Assembly (NCBI GenBank): GCA_017460515.1
Contig: JAFUAY010000050.1
Location: 42,516-106,515 of the forward strand
Length of the DNA stretch: 64,000 bases
Direction: 5' to 3'
From: Prevotella sp.
GTDB lineage: Bacteria > Bacteroidota > Bacteroidia > Bacteroidales > Bacteroidaceae
Under the pieces are notes generated by a model. That model searched no databases. It was given only the letters and a program-made list of their open reading frames with translations, and was not told where the DNA came from. Below are positions 43,786 through 51,154 of the stretch, piece after piece; the stretch's first letter is position 1, and every line of letters begins with the position of its first letter. A program made the position numbers and the translations under genes.

Positions 43786-43866
43786 GAAAGGAAAAAGATT
43801 TCCTCCCGCTGAAATGAAAGAGTAGCACCGTAATCGGGTTAGCAAATCAGTTCAGCGGTTTTTTTA
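43786..43866 (+). ncRNA. Candidate small RNA ending in a terminator hairpin
   Basis: About 80 nt after a consensus promoter. It contains a 6-bp hairpin (AGGAAA, 43789-43794, with TTTCCT, 43799-43804) and then an 8-bp stem CCGCTGAA (43806-43813) with TTCAGCGG (43851-43858), followed by seven Ts. The 37-nt loop between the last arms is unpaired or weakly folded. No open reading frame of note is inside. Confidence 0.5.
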
Positions 43867-43978
43867 TTTCTTCAAATTTTGGATTTCTGCATCGAAAGTC
43901 TTCTGGTCGATGATGGCATATGGTTTGAACAATCCTGTATTCTTAATCTTGCGGACACAAATGTTTACTTCGCAGCGT
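43864..43978 (-). pseudogene. C-terminal remnant of an unknown gene
   Basis: An open frame of 37 codons with no start, ending KIKNTGLFKPYAIIDQKTFD, then AEIQNLKK and a stop. The composition is protein-like, but the family is not recognised and everything upstream is lost. It probably dates from an older gene at this site. Confidence 0.3.
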
Positions 43979-44049
43979 CAGAATGAAATTTCTGGCTACG
44001 CCGCTGAGTGCGGGGAGCAAGACCTTATCGCCCCTGCTCCATCTTTTAT

Positions 44050-44172
44050 AAAAGAGTCACTCTGAACGGTGGCTCTTTTACTATTTTATGTAGCGTCTGA
44101 TGAATGACTTTTGTATGAGGTTTTTGCCAAAACCTCATGGTCCTGAAATACCCTGTACATCGAGGGTTCAGG
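44050..44172. terminator. Cluster of three hairpins
   Basis: AAAAGAGTCAC (44050-44060) pairs with 44069-44079 (11 bp). ATGAGGTTTT (44115-44124) pairs perfectly with 44129-44138 around TGCC. CCTGAA (44142-44147) and CCCT (44151-44154) pair with 44163-44172. The last is followed by TTGTTTT. They lie in gene-free DNA between the candidate small RNA and the convergent surface-protein gene. Confidence 0.6.
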
Positions 44173-44236
44173 GTTGTTTTATGAGGTTATGAGGTTTGAT
44201 GAGAGATGATAGACGAGAAATGAAAGATGCGATTAC

Positions 44237-44384
44237 ATTGAAACTACGATGCAAAAGCCTTGAAACTAAGACCCAATTGCTTAGGAATTGAGACGTAATA
44301 ACTTAGTGATTACGGTCTGATAGCTAAGCAATTGGGTCGTAAAAGCCTTGTGACTGTAACAGAATAGCTAAGTAATTACTTAAC
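44237..44384. repeat. 22-bp-phased array at a gene 3' end
   Basis: Six full units of exactly 22 bp start at 44237, 44259, 44281, 44303, 44325 and 44347, and a seventh starts at 44369. G at unit position 4, A at 7, T at 9, A at 18 and C at 22 are invariant or nearly so. Units 2 and 5 hold a perfect 15-bp inverted repeat (GACCCAATTGCTTAG, 44270-44284, with 44324-44338). The last unit runs into the final codons of the surface-protein gene. Confidence 0.85.
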
Positions 44385-45374
44385 TACCTGACGCGTAGTC
44401 TTTCCGTCTTTCTTGACGATGACGATGCCATGCTTCGGGGTAGAGGAGAGACGGCGACCGCTGAGGTCGAAGATCTCTGTGACACCCTCGCGCGAACCAT
44501 TTTTAATAGTAGCGATGGCGGTGGCATTCTCCTCGGTATCAGTCTTGTCGAAGTTCTGAGTACCGCCCGAATAGCTGATGGTTCCGGCAGCCTTGATGGC
44601 CTTGCCCTGGTAGTTGCTGATGGTCAGGGTTCCGGCGGCCATATAGAAATTGCCGGAGTCCTCATCCTCGTGGCCGATGGTCTCGCCGGTAGAGGCCAGC
44701 CCGTCCAGTTCCACCTGGATGCCGTCATCCTGTGCGCCGCTGATGCTGACGTTGCCGCTCTCCATGAGGAAATATTCCTTGCAGTGGATACCGTCTTTTA
44801 CAGCACCGGTGACATTGAGCGTAAGGTTCTTCACCTCGATGTATTCCTTGCTGTAGACGGCATGTTTGGAGTTGCCCACGATGTTGAGCGTGCCCTTGCC
44901 CTTGAACTTGGTGTGACCTTTGCAATGGAAACATCCGTTGTAGTCGGCATTGGCACCGTCGGTAAGGGTATTGACGGTAGCTTTCTTGGCGCTCACCTCG
45001 ATGCGCTTACCGTTCATCACTGCGATGGCGGGACCGGCAGGGTTGGTGAGTGTCAGTCCGTTCAGCTCGACGGTGGCCTTGAATGCGCCTTCCATCAGGA
45101 ACGAACCATCGGTAGAATTGCCCGATAGCACGTAGATGATCTCTCCATCCTCGTTGTCGACGGTGGGGTTGATGCCAGCGAATGCGGCATCCTGTATCAG
45201 AGTGACGTGTGACGATGTGCCGCTCGTGACGCTGACGTAACTGCTGATGTTGTCGGCAATGGTAATACTGGCGGTTGAGCCGTTATAGACGATCTCGACC
45301 GTGTTGGCGTCAACGGCAAAACTGCTCAGGCAGCCCAGTAGGGCAGCGATAGTGAGTGACAGTCTGTTCATCAT
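44376..45374 (-). CDS. Secreted Cthe_2159-like beta-helix carbohydrate-binding protein
   Basis: A 332-residue secreted protein. The signal peptide covers about 1-20 (LTIAALLGCLSSFA). The middle (about 55-265) is a series of short beta-strand repeats with G-x-x-N and GIHCKEYFLM or DGIQVELDG motifs, as in the Cthe_2159 / DUF4353 carbohydrate-binding domain family, a right-handed beta helix. The C-terminus (TEIFDLSGRRLSSTPKHGIV) resembles a type IX secretion sorting tail. It is the second gene after the small lipoprotein, with 6 nt between them. A role in polysaccharide binding at the surface is inferred from the family. The final codons lie in a 22-bp repeat array. Confidence 0.82.
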   Translation of the reverse strand: MMNRLSLTIAALLGCLSSFAVDANTVEIVYNGSTASITIADNISSYVSVTSGTSSHVTLIQDAAFAGINPTVDNEDGEIIYVLSGNSTDGSFLMEGAFKATVELNGLTLTNPAGPAIAVMNGKRIEVSAKKATVNTLTDGANADYNGCFHCKGHTKFKGKGTLNIVGNSKHAVYSKEYIEVKNLTLNVTGAVKDGIHCKEYFLMESGNVSISGAQDDGIQVELDGLASTGETIGHEDEDSGNFYMAAGTLTISNYQGKAIKAAGTISYSGGTQNFDKTDTEENATAIATIKNGSREGVTEIFDLSGRRLSSTPKHGIVIVKKDGKTTRQVVK

Positions 45375-45380
45375 TCGCGT

Positions 45381-45794
45381 TTATTTGAGTCCTGCTCCCT
45401 TCAACAGTTTGTCGGCACCCTCGTTGACCTTCTCGTTGGTCTTCTGGGCTCCCTCGTTCACCTTGTCGGCAGCGGCCTTCTTTGCATCGTTGACCTTCTG
45501 GTCGGCAGCCTGCTTAGCCTCGTTAGCCTTGTCGATAGCGTTCTGCTTCACGGTTTCAATCTGATCCTTGGCAACCTGTTCGAGCGTCTTGGCAGCCTCG
45601 CTAGTAGCCTGCTGAACCTCTTCGCCTGCAGTCTCCACAGCATCCTGTGCTTCGCTGACAGCATTCTCAACATTTTCTACGGCCTCGCTCACTTCTTCGG
45701 CAGCAGCCTCGTTCTGTGCAGCCTTGTTGCCGCAGGACGTGAAACTGATGGCACATGCAGCCATCACCAGTACAAATAGCTTTCTCATAATCAT
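45381..45794 (-). CDS. Alanine/lysine-rich coiled-coil lipoprotein
   Basis: A 137-residue lipoprotein: a signal peptide with lipobox SFTSC (Cys near 21). The rest is a repetitive amphipathic helix rich in Ala, Glu and Lys, with an 11-residue-like periodicity (AENVENAVSEAQ-type then KVNDAKKAAADKVNEGAQKT). It resembles apolipoprotein or LEA-like helices that lie along membranes or the cell wall. No enzymatic motif. It is upstream of and nearly abutting the beta-helix gene. It is probably a structural envelope protein. The in-frame Met two codons on (MRKLFV) is an equally good start. Confidence 0.75.
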   Translation of the reverse strand: MIMRKLFVLVMAACAISFTSCGNKAAQNEAAAEEVSEAVENVENAVSEAQDAVETAGEEVQQATSEAAKTLEQVAKDQIETVKQNAIDKANEAKQAADQKVNDAKKAAADKVNEGAQKTNEKVNEGADKLLKGAGLK

Positions 45795-45883
45795 TGAATT
45801 GTTTAAAATTAGTGGAAATTATATCTAAAACGGTGGCAAAAGTAAGAAATTAAGTTGAAATACGCAAAAAAACACCCAATTCT

Positions 45884-45915
45884 TTTGGCGGGATTAGAAT
45901 TAATTTATAATTTTG
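45884..45915 (+). promoter_or_regulatory. Promoter for the ROK operon
   Basis: TTTG at 45884-45887, a 20-nt spacer, and TAATTTTG at 45908-45915, 33 nt before the first ATG. Confidence 0.72.
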
Positions 45916-45948
45916 TGGCAACATAATCTATTACAAGCTTTTTAAGCC

Positions 45949-46929
45949 ATGATACAGAATTCTATGAAGACCAAGGTGGTCGGAGTTGATATAGGTCTTG
46001 AAAGGACGTCCTATGCCATCGTTGATGTGCGTGGACATATTCTGGCAAAGAATACCTTCCAGACACCTGGCGACTGCTCGATCAATGATTTCATCTCAAC
46101 GCTTTGTGAACGCATCGTAATGCTTGTTGAGGAGAACTGTGGATATGAGAATATCCGCTCGTTGGGTGTCAGCGTCCCCAACGGTAACTATATGACTGGA
46201 AATATCGAGAATGCCGGCAACCTGCCCTGGAAGGGGGTTATCCCGTTGTCAGCCCTGTTGCGCGACCGTCTGGGACTGGCTGTCGCTGTTGCCAACGATG
46301 CCTATTCCAGAGCGCTGGGCGAGTGGTCATACGGTATTGCACACGGCATGAAAGACTTCCTGTTTATCACCTTGGGCTATGGATTCGGCAGTTGCTTGTA
46401 CTCCAATGGTCATCCTCATCTGGGCAACAACGGATTTGCCGGTGAGGTGGGTCATTGCTGTGTGGTGCCCGAAGGTCGCCTGTGCAGTTGTGGTATGCGA
46501 GGCTGTCTGGAAGCCTATTGTGCTACGGCGGGCATTCTGCAGACGGCTAAGGAGGTGCTGATTGCCTCCAAGAAAACATCGCTCATGCGTGGTCGCAAAG
46601 ACCTGACGCCGAAGCTGATTTCGGAGTTCTGTGACCAGGGCGACGAACTCGCCATCGAGGTTTATCGCAGAACCGGCTTTACGCTCGGCGTAGGACTGGC
46701 CAACTATGCCTCGGTAGTCAATCCGGAAGCCATCATCATCACGGGTGGTATCTCGAAGGCAGGAAAGTGGCTGTTGGAACCCATGGACAAATCGTTTGAG
46801 AGTCACGTGTTCCATAATGTAGAGAATAAGGTGAAGATACTCCTTTCGTCGCTCAACGACGAAGAGCGCAACGTGCTGGGTGCTGGTGCACTGGCATGGA
46901 GAGTGAAGGAATATTCATTGTTTAAGTAA
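45949..46929 (+). CDS. ROK-family sugar kinase/regulator, copy 1
   Basis: A 326-residue ROK protein without a helix-turn-helix, so more likely a kinase than a repressor. The ATP-binding phosphate loop is VVGVDIGLERTSYAIVDVRG (about 11-30). The catalytic Asp lies in VANDAYSRALGEW. The zinc-binding ROK signature is GEVGHCCVVPEGRLCSCGMR then GCLEAYC, with three cysteines and a histidine. The adenine-binding region is INPEAIIITGGIS-like. It is followed 17 nt later by a close paralogue, so the pair arose by tandem duplication. Substrates of this type are usually glucose, N-acetylated sugars or fructose. A Met at residue 6 is an alternative start. Confidence 0.88.
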   Translation: MIQNSMKTKVVGVDIGLERTSYAIVDVRGHILAKNTFQTPGDCSINDFISTLCERIVMLVEENCGYENIRSLGVSVPNGNYMTGNIENAGNLPWKGVIPLSALLRDRLGLAVAVANDAYSRALGEWSYGIAHGMKDFLFITLGYGFGSCLYSNGHPHLGNNGFAGEVGHCCVVPEGRLCSCGMRGCLEAYCATAGILQTAKEVLIASKKTSLMRGRKDLTPKLISEFCDQGDELAIEVYRRTGFTLGVGLANYASVVNPEAIIITGGISKAGKWLLEPMDKSFESHVFHNVENKVKILLSSLNDEERNVLGAGALAWRVKEYSLFK

Positions 46930-46946
46930 GCAGAAGCACAGCATCT

Positions 46947-47924
46947 ATGAGTCAGATAATAAAAAATCGCGTGATAGGCATCGACATCAGCGTGAAACGT
47001 ACGACCTATGCTATTGTTGATGTACGCGGAAATATTCTTGCCAAAGATAATTTTGCCACGACCGACTATTCCAATGTCAATGATTTCGTCACAGCGCTGA
47101 GCGAACGCATCGTTGAGTTTGCCGAGTATAACGGCGGCTACGAACAGATACGCTCCATCGGCGTCAGCGCACCCAGTGCCAACTTCCTCACCGGCAGTAT
47201 TGAGAATGCTGCCAACCTCCCCTGGAAGGGAGTCATTCCACTGGCTGCCTTGCTGCGCGACCGTCTGGGCATTGCCGTAGGAGTGGCTAATGATGCACAC
47301 GTGACTGCTCTGGGCGAACATACCTATGGCACCGCCCACGGCATGAAGAATTTCATGGTAATAGCGCTGGGCCACGGCATCGGAAGCTGCATCTTCTCAG
47401 GAGGTCTGCCACATTTGGGTGCATCGGGATTTGCCGGTGAGGTAGGTCATGCTACCGTCGTACATAACGGCAGGGAATGCGGCTGCGGCAGAAAGGGATG
47501 TCTGGAGGCCTACTGTGCAGAGAAGGGCATCATCACCACCGCTCGCGAAATGATGGAACACTCAGACAAGCCGTCACTGATGCGCAAATTGGGAGATCTC
47601 ACCCCGCTGAATATCGTGGGATGCTGCGAACAGGGCGACGAGATGGCCATTGAGGTGTTTAACTATACCGGCAACATACTCAGCATGATTATGGCAAACT
47701 ATGCCAACCTGCTGGATCCGGAGGCTATCATCTTCACAGGAGGTATTTCGAACGCAGGTCACTGGCTCTTCGATCCCGCCTATAAGGAGTTCAATAAACA
47801 CGTGTACCATAATATAAGAGGACGCGTGAAGTTCCTTCGCTCTTCACTCAATGACCGTGAGCGCGACGTGCTGGGTGCCAGTGCGCTGGCATGGGGCATC
47901 AAGGAATATTCATTGTTCAAGTAA
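46947..47924 (+). CDS. ROK-family sugar kinase/regulator, copy 2
   Basis: A 325-residue paralogue of the preceding protein, alike along the whole length. Shared blocks are VIGIDISVKRTTYAIVDVRG at the N-terminus, NAANLPWKGVIPLAALLRDR in the middle, the zinc signature HNGRECGCGRKGCLEAYC, and the C-terminal NDRERDVLGASALAWGIKEY. Differences are concentrated in the sugar pocket region (SANFLTGSIEN, FSGGLPHLG), so the two may phosphorylate different sugars or form a heterodimer. It is co-transcribed with copy 1. About 48 nt separate it from the thioesterase gene, so the men genes could share the transcript. Confidence 0.88.
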   Translation: MSQIIKNRVIGIDISVKRTTYAIVDVRGNILAKDNFATTDYSNVNDFVTALSERIVEFAEYNGGYEQIRSIGVSAPSANFLTGSIENAANLPWKGVIPLAALLRDRLGIAVGVANDAHVTALGEHTYGTAHGMKNFMVIALGHGIGSCIFSGGLPHLGASGFAGEVGHATVVHNGRECGCGRKGCLEAYCAEKGIITTAREMMEHSDKPSLMRKLGDLTPLNIVGCCEQGDEMAIEVFNYTGNILSMIMANYANLLDPEAIIFTGGISNAGHWLFDPAYKEFNKHVYHNIRGRVKFLRSSLNDRERDVLGASALAWGIKEYSLFK

Positions 47925-47972
47925 TCATCACTCCTGAAAAGACTATCGTCAGAACTTCTGAAATAATACAGA

Positions 47973-48383
47973 ATGAACGTAGAACAGATCAAGCAGCTCA
48001 TCAACGAAAAGCCGAATCTGAGTACCGCCCTCGGGATGGAGTTTATCTCCACATCCGAGGACGATACGTGTATGGCACGTATGAAGGTCGATGAGCGAAA
48101 CCGTCAGCCTTTCGGATTCCTTAGTGGAGGTGCTTCACTCGCATTGGCTGAGAATGTGGCAGGCGTAGCATCGTCGGCCCTCTGTCCCGGCTGTGCCTGC
48201 GTGGGCATCGAGGTCAGCGGCAGTCATGTGAAAGCTGTCAGCGAGGGCGACACCGTGACCGCCTACGCCCACTTGCAGCATAAGGGCTCGACGCTCCATG
48301 TTTGGCAGGTGGACATCAAGGATACGGCAGGCGACCTCATCTCGACGGTAAGGGTAACAAACTATATCATCAAGACGCGATGA
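47973..48383 (+). CDS. menI: Hotdog-fold thioesterase, probable DHNA-CoA thioesterase
   Basis: A 136-residue PaaI-type hotdog protein. It carries RQPFGFLSGGASLALAENVA, which contains the family G-x-x-x-G helix and a Glu in place of the catalytic acid, and VSGSHVKAVSEGDTVTAYA. Its position directly before menF and menD supports 1,4-dihydroxy-2-naphthoyl-CoA hydrolysis in menaquinone synthesis. The end of the gene overlaps an unusual 12-codon frame that leads to menF. Length and motifs are typical. Confidence 0.82.
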   Translation: MNVEQIKQLINEKPNLSTALGMEFISTSEDDTCMARMKVDERNRQPFGFLSGGASLALAENVAGVASSALCPGCACVGIEVSGSHVKAVSEGDTVTAYAHLQHKGSTLHVWQVDIKDTAGDLISTVRVTNYIIKTR

Positions 48384-48418
48384 GCCGTTTCGCCATATAC
48401 AATAGCAAGACACGATGA
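48380..48418 (+). CDS. 12-codon relay ORF between menI and menF
   Basis: ATG at 48380 overlaps the menI stop (ATGA). It encodes MSRFAIYNSKTR and ends in a TGA at 48416-48418 that overlaps the menF ATG (ATGA again). Its first codons nearly repeat the real menF N-terminus (MKSFAIYR). TTTCGCCATATACA occurs at 48388-48401 and again at 48423-48436, which shows a local duplication of the menF start. It may pass terminating ribosomes from menI to menF. Confidence 0.5.
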   Translation: MSRFAIYNSKTR

Positions 48419-49530
48419 AAAGTTTCGCCATATACAGGTTGCCGCACGCCAGCCATTGTACGCTGGTGGAACAGACACAGGGGGAGCCCGAACGGTTGTC
48501 CGGCTGTCAGCAGTTGAACAACCGCAGTGGATTCGTCGTGGCTCCGTTCCACATCAGCAGCGACCATCCCATCCTCCTGATACGTCCCGACCGCATCAGG
48601 CAGATGCCTGTAGAACAGCCCGATGCCTCAGCAGAACAACCTGCAGGCGATGGCTGCCTCAGGAAAGAACGGAAGGAACTCTATGAAGGCGATTTTGATG
48701 CCTTCCACGAACAGCTCGTGACGGGCGCATTCCGCAAGATTGTGCTTGCGAGGAGCGCCTCCCTGCAGACGGACCACTATCAAGACCCGATGCAACTGTT
48801 CTGGAAAGCTTGTCAGTTGTACCCCCGACTTTTCATCGCTCTGGTAGCCTTGCCCGACGGCAGTAGCTGGCTGACGGCCACACCCGAAATTCTCCTGGAG
48901 GGCGTTGCCTCCGACTGGCGAACGATAGCTTTGGCAGGAACCATGCAACTGCAAGGCGACGAGCTGCGCTTCGATGCACCGCCATTCACCTCGCATCAGC
49001 TGCGGACTTCCCTGTCAGCCCCCATCGACATCCGTTGGTCGACGAAGAACATTCAGGAGCAACGCTACGTGGCAACCTACATCGCACAGACACTCGAACG
49101 CTTCTCGATTGACTTCAAGGAAGAAGGACCGCGAACGGTGCGCGCTGCCAACCTGGTGCATCTCCGCAGCGACTTCACTTTCACCTTATTAAATTACGCG
49201 CGCGTGGGAGACCTGCTCGATGCACTACATCCTACGCCAGCTGTCTGCGGACTGCCGAAGGAGGAAACATTCCGCTTTATCATGGAGCACGAGCACGCCG
49301 ATCGCCAATACTACAGCGGATTCATGGGGCCCCTTCAACTGCCTTCAACTGCAACAGAAGGAAATGGGGTAGGGCAAACGCATCTCTACGTTTCACTGCG
49401 CTGCATGCACATCCTGCCGCAGCAGTACATCCTCTATGCCGGCGGTGGACTCCTCAAAGACAGCCTGATGGAACAGGAATGGCAGGAGACTGAAGCCAAA
49501 ATGCAAACCATGCGCCGCCTCCTCCTCTAA
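48415..49530 (+). CDS. menF: Isochorismate synthase
   Basis: A 371-residue chorismate-binding enzyme. The active-site blocks are GAFRKIVLARSASLQT (about 110), TATPEILLEGVASDWRTIAL, LAGTMQLQGDELRF, and the C-terminal PAVCGLPKEETFRFI and GPLQLPSTA regions. The N-terminus is shorter than in E. coli MenF. It converts chorismate to isochorismate, the first step of menaquinone synthesis. It is coupled to menI through the relay ORF and followed by menD. Family and pathway are supported by both sequence and context. Confidence 0.9.
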   Translation: MKSFAIYRLPHASHCTLVEQTQGEPERLSGCQQLNNRSGFVVAPFHISSDHPILLIRPDRIRQMPVEQPDASAEQPAGDGCLRKERKELYEGDFDAFHEQLVTGAFRKIVLARSASLQTDHYQDPMQLFWKACQLYPRLFIALVALPDGSSWLTATPEILLEGVASDWRTIALAGTMQLQGDELRFDAPPFTSHQLRTSLSAPIDIRWSTKNIQEQRYVATYIAQTLERFSIDFKEEGPRTVRAANLVHLRSDFTFTLLNYARVGDLLDALHPTPAVCGLPKEETFRFIMEHEHADRQYYSGFMGPLQLPSTATEGNGVGQTHLYVSLRCMHILPQQYILYAGGGLLKDSLMEQEWQETEAKMQTMRRLLL

Positions 49531-49550
49531 TCTCGCACCTCGAAACTAAT

Positions 49551-49589
49551 CATATCTTTCATTTTTCATTTTTCATCTTTCACCTGAGC
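49551..49589. repeat. Dispersed heptamer element with conserved flanks, copy 2
   Basis: GAAACTAATCATATC, then TTTCATT, TTTCATT, TTTCATC, TTTCACC, then TGAGC directly before the menD ATG. Confidence 0.8.
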
Positions 49590-51080
49590 ATGTACTCCGA
49601 TAAATACAACGTCAACATCCTCACCGCCCTGCTCGTCAAGCATGGCATCCGTCACGCTGTGGTATGTCCCGGCAGCAGAAACTCACCTATCGTACACAAC
49701 CTGAACGAGTGTCCCGATATCTCGTGTTATCCTGTCACCGATGAGCGCTCGGCAGCCTTCTATGCCTTGGGAATGACACAGGCACTGAAGCAGCCCGTCG
49801 TGGTGTGCGTCACAAGTGGAACGGCTCTGCTCAACGTGTTGCCAGCGGTGGCAGAGGCTTACTATCAGCACCGGCCGTTAGTGGTAATCAGTGCAGACCG
49901 ACCTGCGCAATGGATTGATCAGCTCGACGGACAGACACTGCCGCAGCCCGATGCGCTGGGACGGTTCGTCGAGAAAGCGGTCACACTGCCCGAACCGCAC
50001 GATGAGGAGGAACAATGGTACTGCAACCGACTGGTCAATGAGGCCTTGCTTTGGAAACGAGGACCAGTACATATCAACGTGCCTATCAGCGAACCACTCT
50101 TCAACTATACCGTAACGGCTTTGCCCGACGAAAGACTTATCAGCCTGACACCAGCTGTCGTCTCGAACGTGACGCTCTCTCATGTATGCCGCATGTTCCT
50201 GCAGGCCAAGCGCCCCATGCTCATCAGCGGACAGCCCATGAACCCGCTGATGGATGAGGCAGTGATGGAAATAGGAGAGGATGAGTCGTATGTGCCTGAT
50301 TTCGTGTTATATACAGACGGTTCTATCGTTAGCAAACGACTGAAACGATTCTTGCGCAAGGCCAAGGAGACTTGGGCTGTGAATAGGGAAGGGGAGGTCA
50401 ACGATACGTTTATGAACCTTACCCATGTCGTTCAGGGCGATCCCGACATTGTGGCCGATATGATACGGTTCAATCTGGAAGAGATGCCGCACCCCTTCGT
50501 ACAGAAATGGGAGGCACTGCTTGCTAAACTGGCTGAAAAGGCGGATGCTGAAGAGCCTGACTATTCGCAGGCGGCAGTGGTGAAATACCTGGAGGAGCGG
50601 CTTTCGACCGATGCGGTGGTACACTATGCCAACAGTACTGCTATCCGACTGGCAAACGTCTATGCCCGTCATCACGTGGTCTATTGCAATCGCGGCGTCA
50701 ACGGCATAGAGGGCTCGCTGTCAACAGCGGCAGGATTTTCGGTGGTCACCGACGAAAGGGTGTTCTGCGTCATTGGCGACCTGAGTTTCTTCTACGACCA
50801 AAACGCACTCTGGAACCAGAACCTGCGGGGCAATCTGCGCATCCTACTGCTGAACAACGGCAAGGGTGGTATCTTCAACATGCTCAAGGGACTGGAGAAG
50901 AGTCCGGCACGTGACCGTTTCATTGCTGCTGCCCATCAGACCACAGCAGAAGGCATCTGTCAGCAGAACGATATCTATTATCTGTCTGCCACGACGATGG
51001 AAGACATGAAGAAAGGCGTGGAAATCCTTCTTTCGTCAGATTTCTCACGCCCCGTAGTGCTTGAAGTATTTACTAGTTAA
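49590..51080 (+). CDS. menD: SEPHCHC synthase
   Basis: A 496-residue thiamine-diphosphate enzyme, somewhat shorter than E. coli MenD (556). The N-terminal Pyr domain begins CPGSRNSPIVHNLNE (about 25-39) and contains the catalytic Glu in YPVTDERSAAFYALG. The C-terminal PP domain has GDLSFFYDQNALWNQ, the Mg-ThDP motif, and LLLNNGKGGIFNML. It joins isochorismate and 2-oxoglutarate in menaquinone synthesis. The ATG directly follows a heptamer repeat and no Shine-Dalgarno is seen. The rest of the pathway (menB, menC, menE) does not follow; the next gene is convergent. Confidence 0.92.
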   Translation: MYSDKYNVNILTALLVKHGIRHAVVCPGSRNSPIVHNLNECPDISCYPVTDERSAAFYALGMTQALKQPVVVCVTSGTALLNVLPAVAEAYYQHRPLVVISADRPAQWIDQLDGQTLPQPDALGRFVEKAVTLPEPHDEEEQWYCNRLVNEALLWKRGPVHINVPISEPLFNYTVTALPDERLISLTPAVVSNVTLSHVCRMFLQAKRPMLISGQPMNPLMDEAVMEIGEDESYVPDFVLYTDGSIVSKRLKRFLRKAKETWAVNREGEVNDTFMNLTHVVQGDPDIVADMIRFNLEEMPHPFVQKWEALLAKLAEKADAEEPDYSQAAVVKYLEERLSTDAVVHYANSTAIRLANVYARHHVVYCNRGVNGIEGSLSTAAGFSVVTDERVFCVIGDLSFFYDQNALWNQNLRGNLRILLLNNGKGGIFNMLKGLEKSPARDRFIAAAHQTTAEGICQQNDIYYLSATTMEDMKKGVEILLSSDFSRPVVLEVFTS

Positions 51081-51104
51081 GAAGCCTCACTCCTTGGAAA
51101 TAGA

Positions 51105-51143
51105 AACTAATCATATCTTTCATTTCTCATCTTTCATCTGAGC
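51105..51143. repeat. Dispersed heptamer element with conserved flanks, copy 3
   Basis: GAAACTAATCATATC, TTTCATT, TCTCATC, TTTCATC, then TGAGCC, in the gap between convergent menD and the DUF1846 gene. Confidence 0.8.
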
Positions 51144-51154
51144 CTTAGCTCCTT

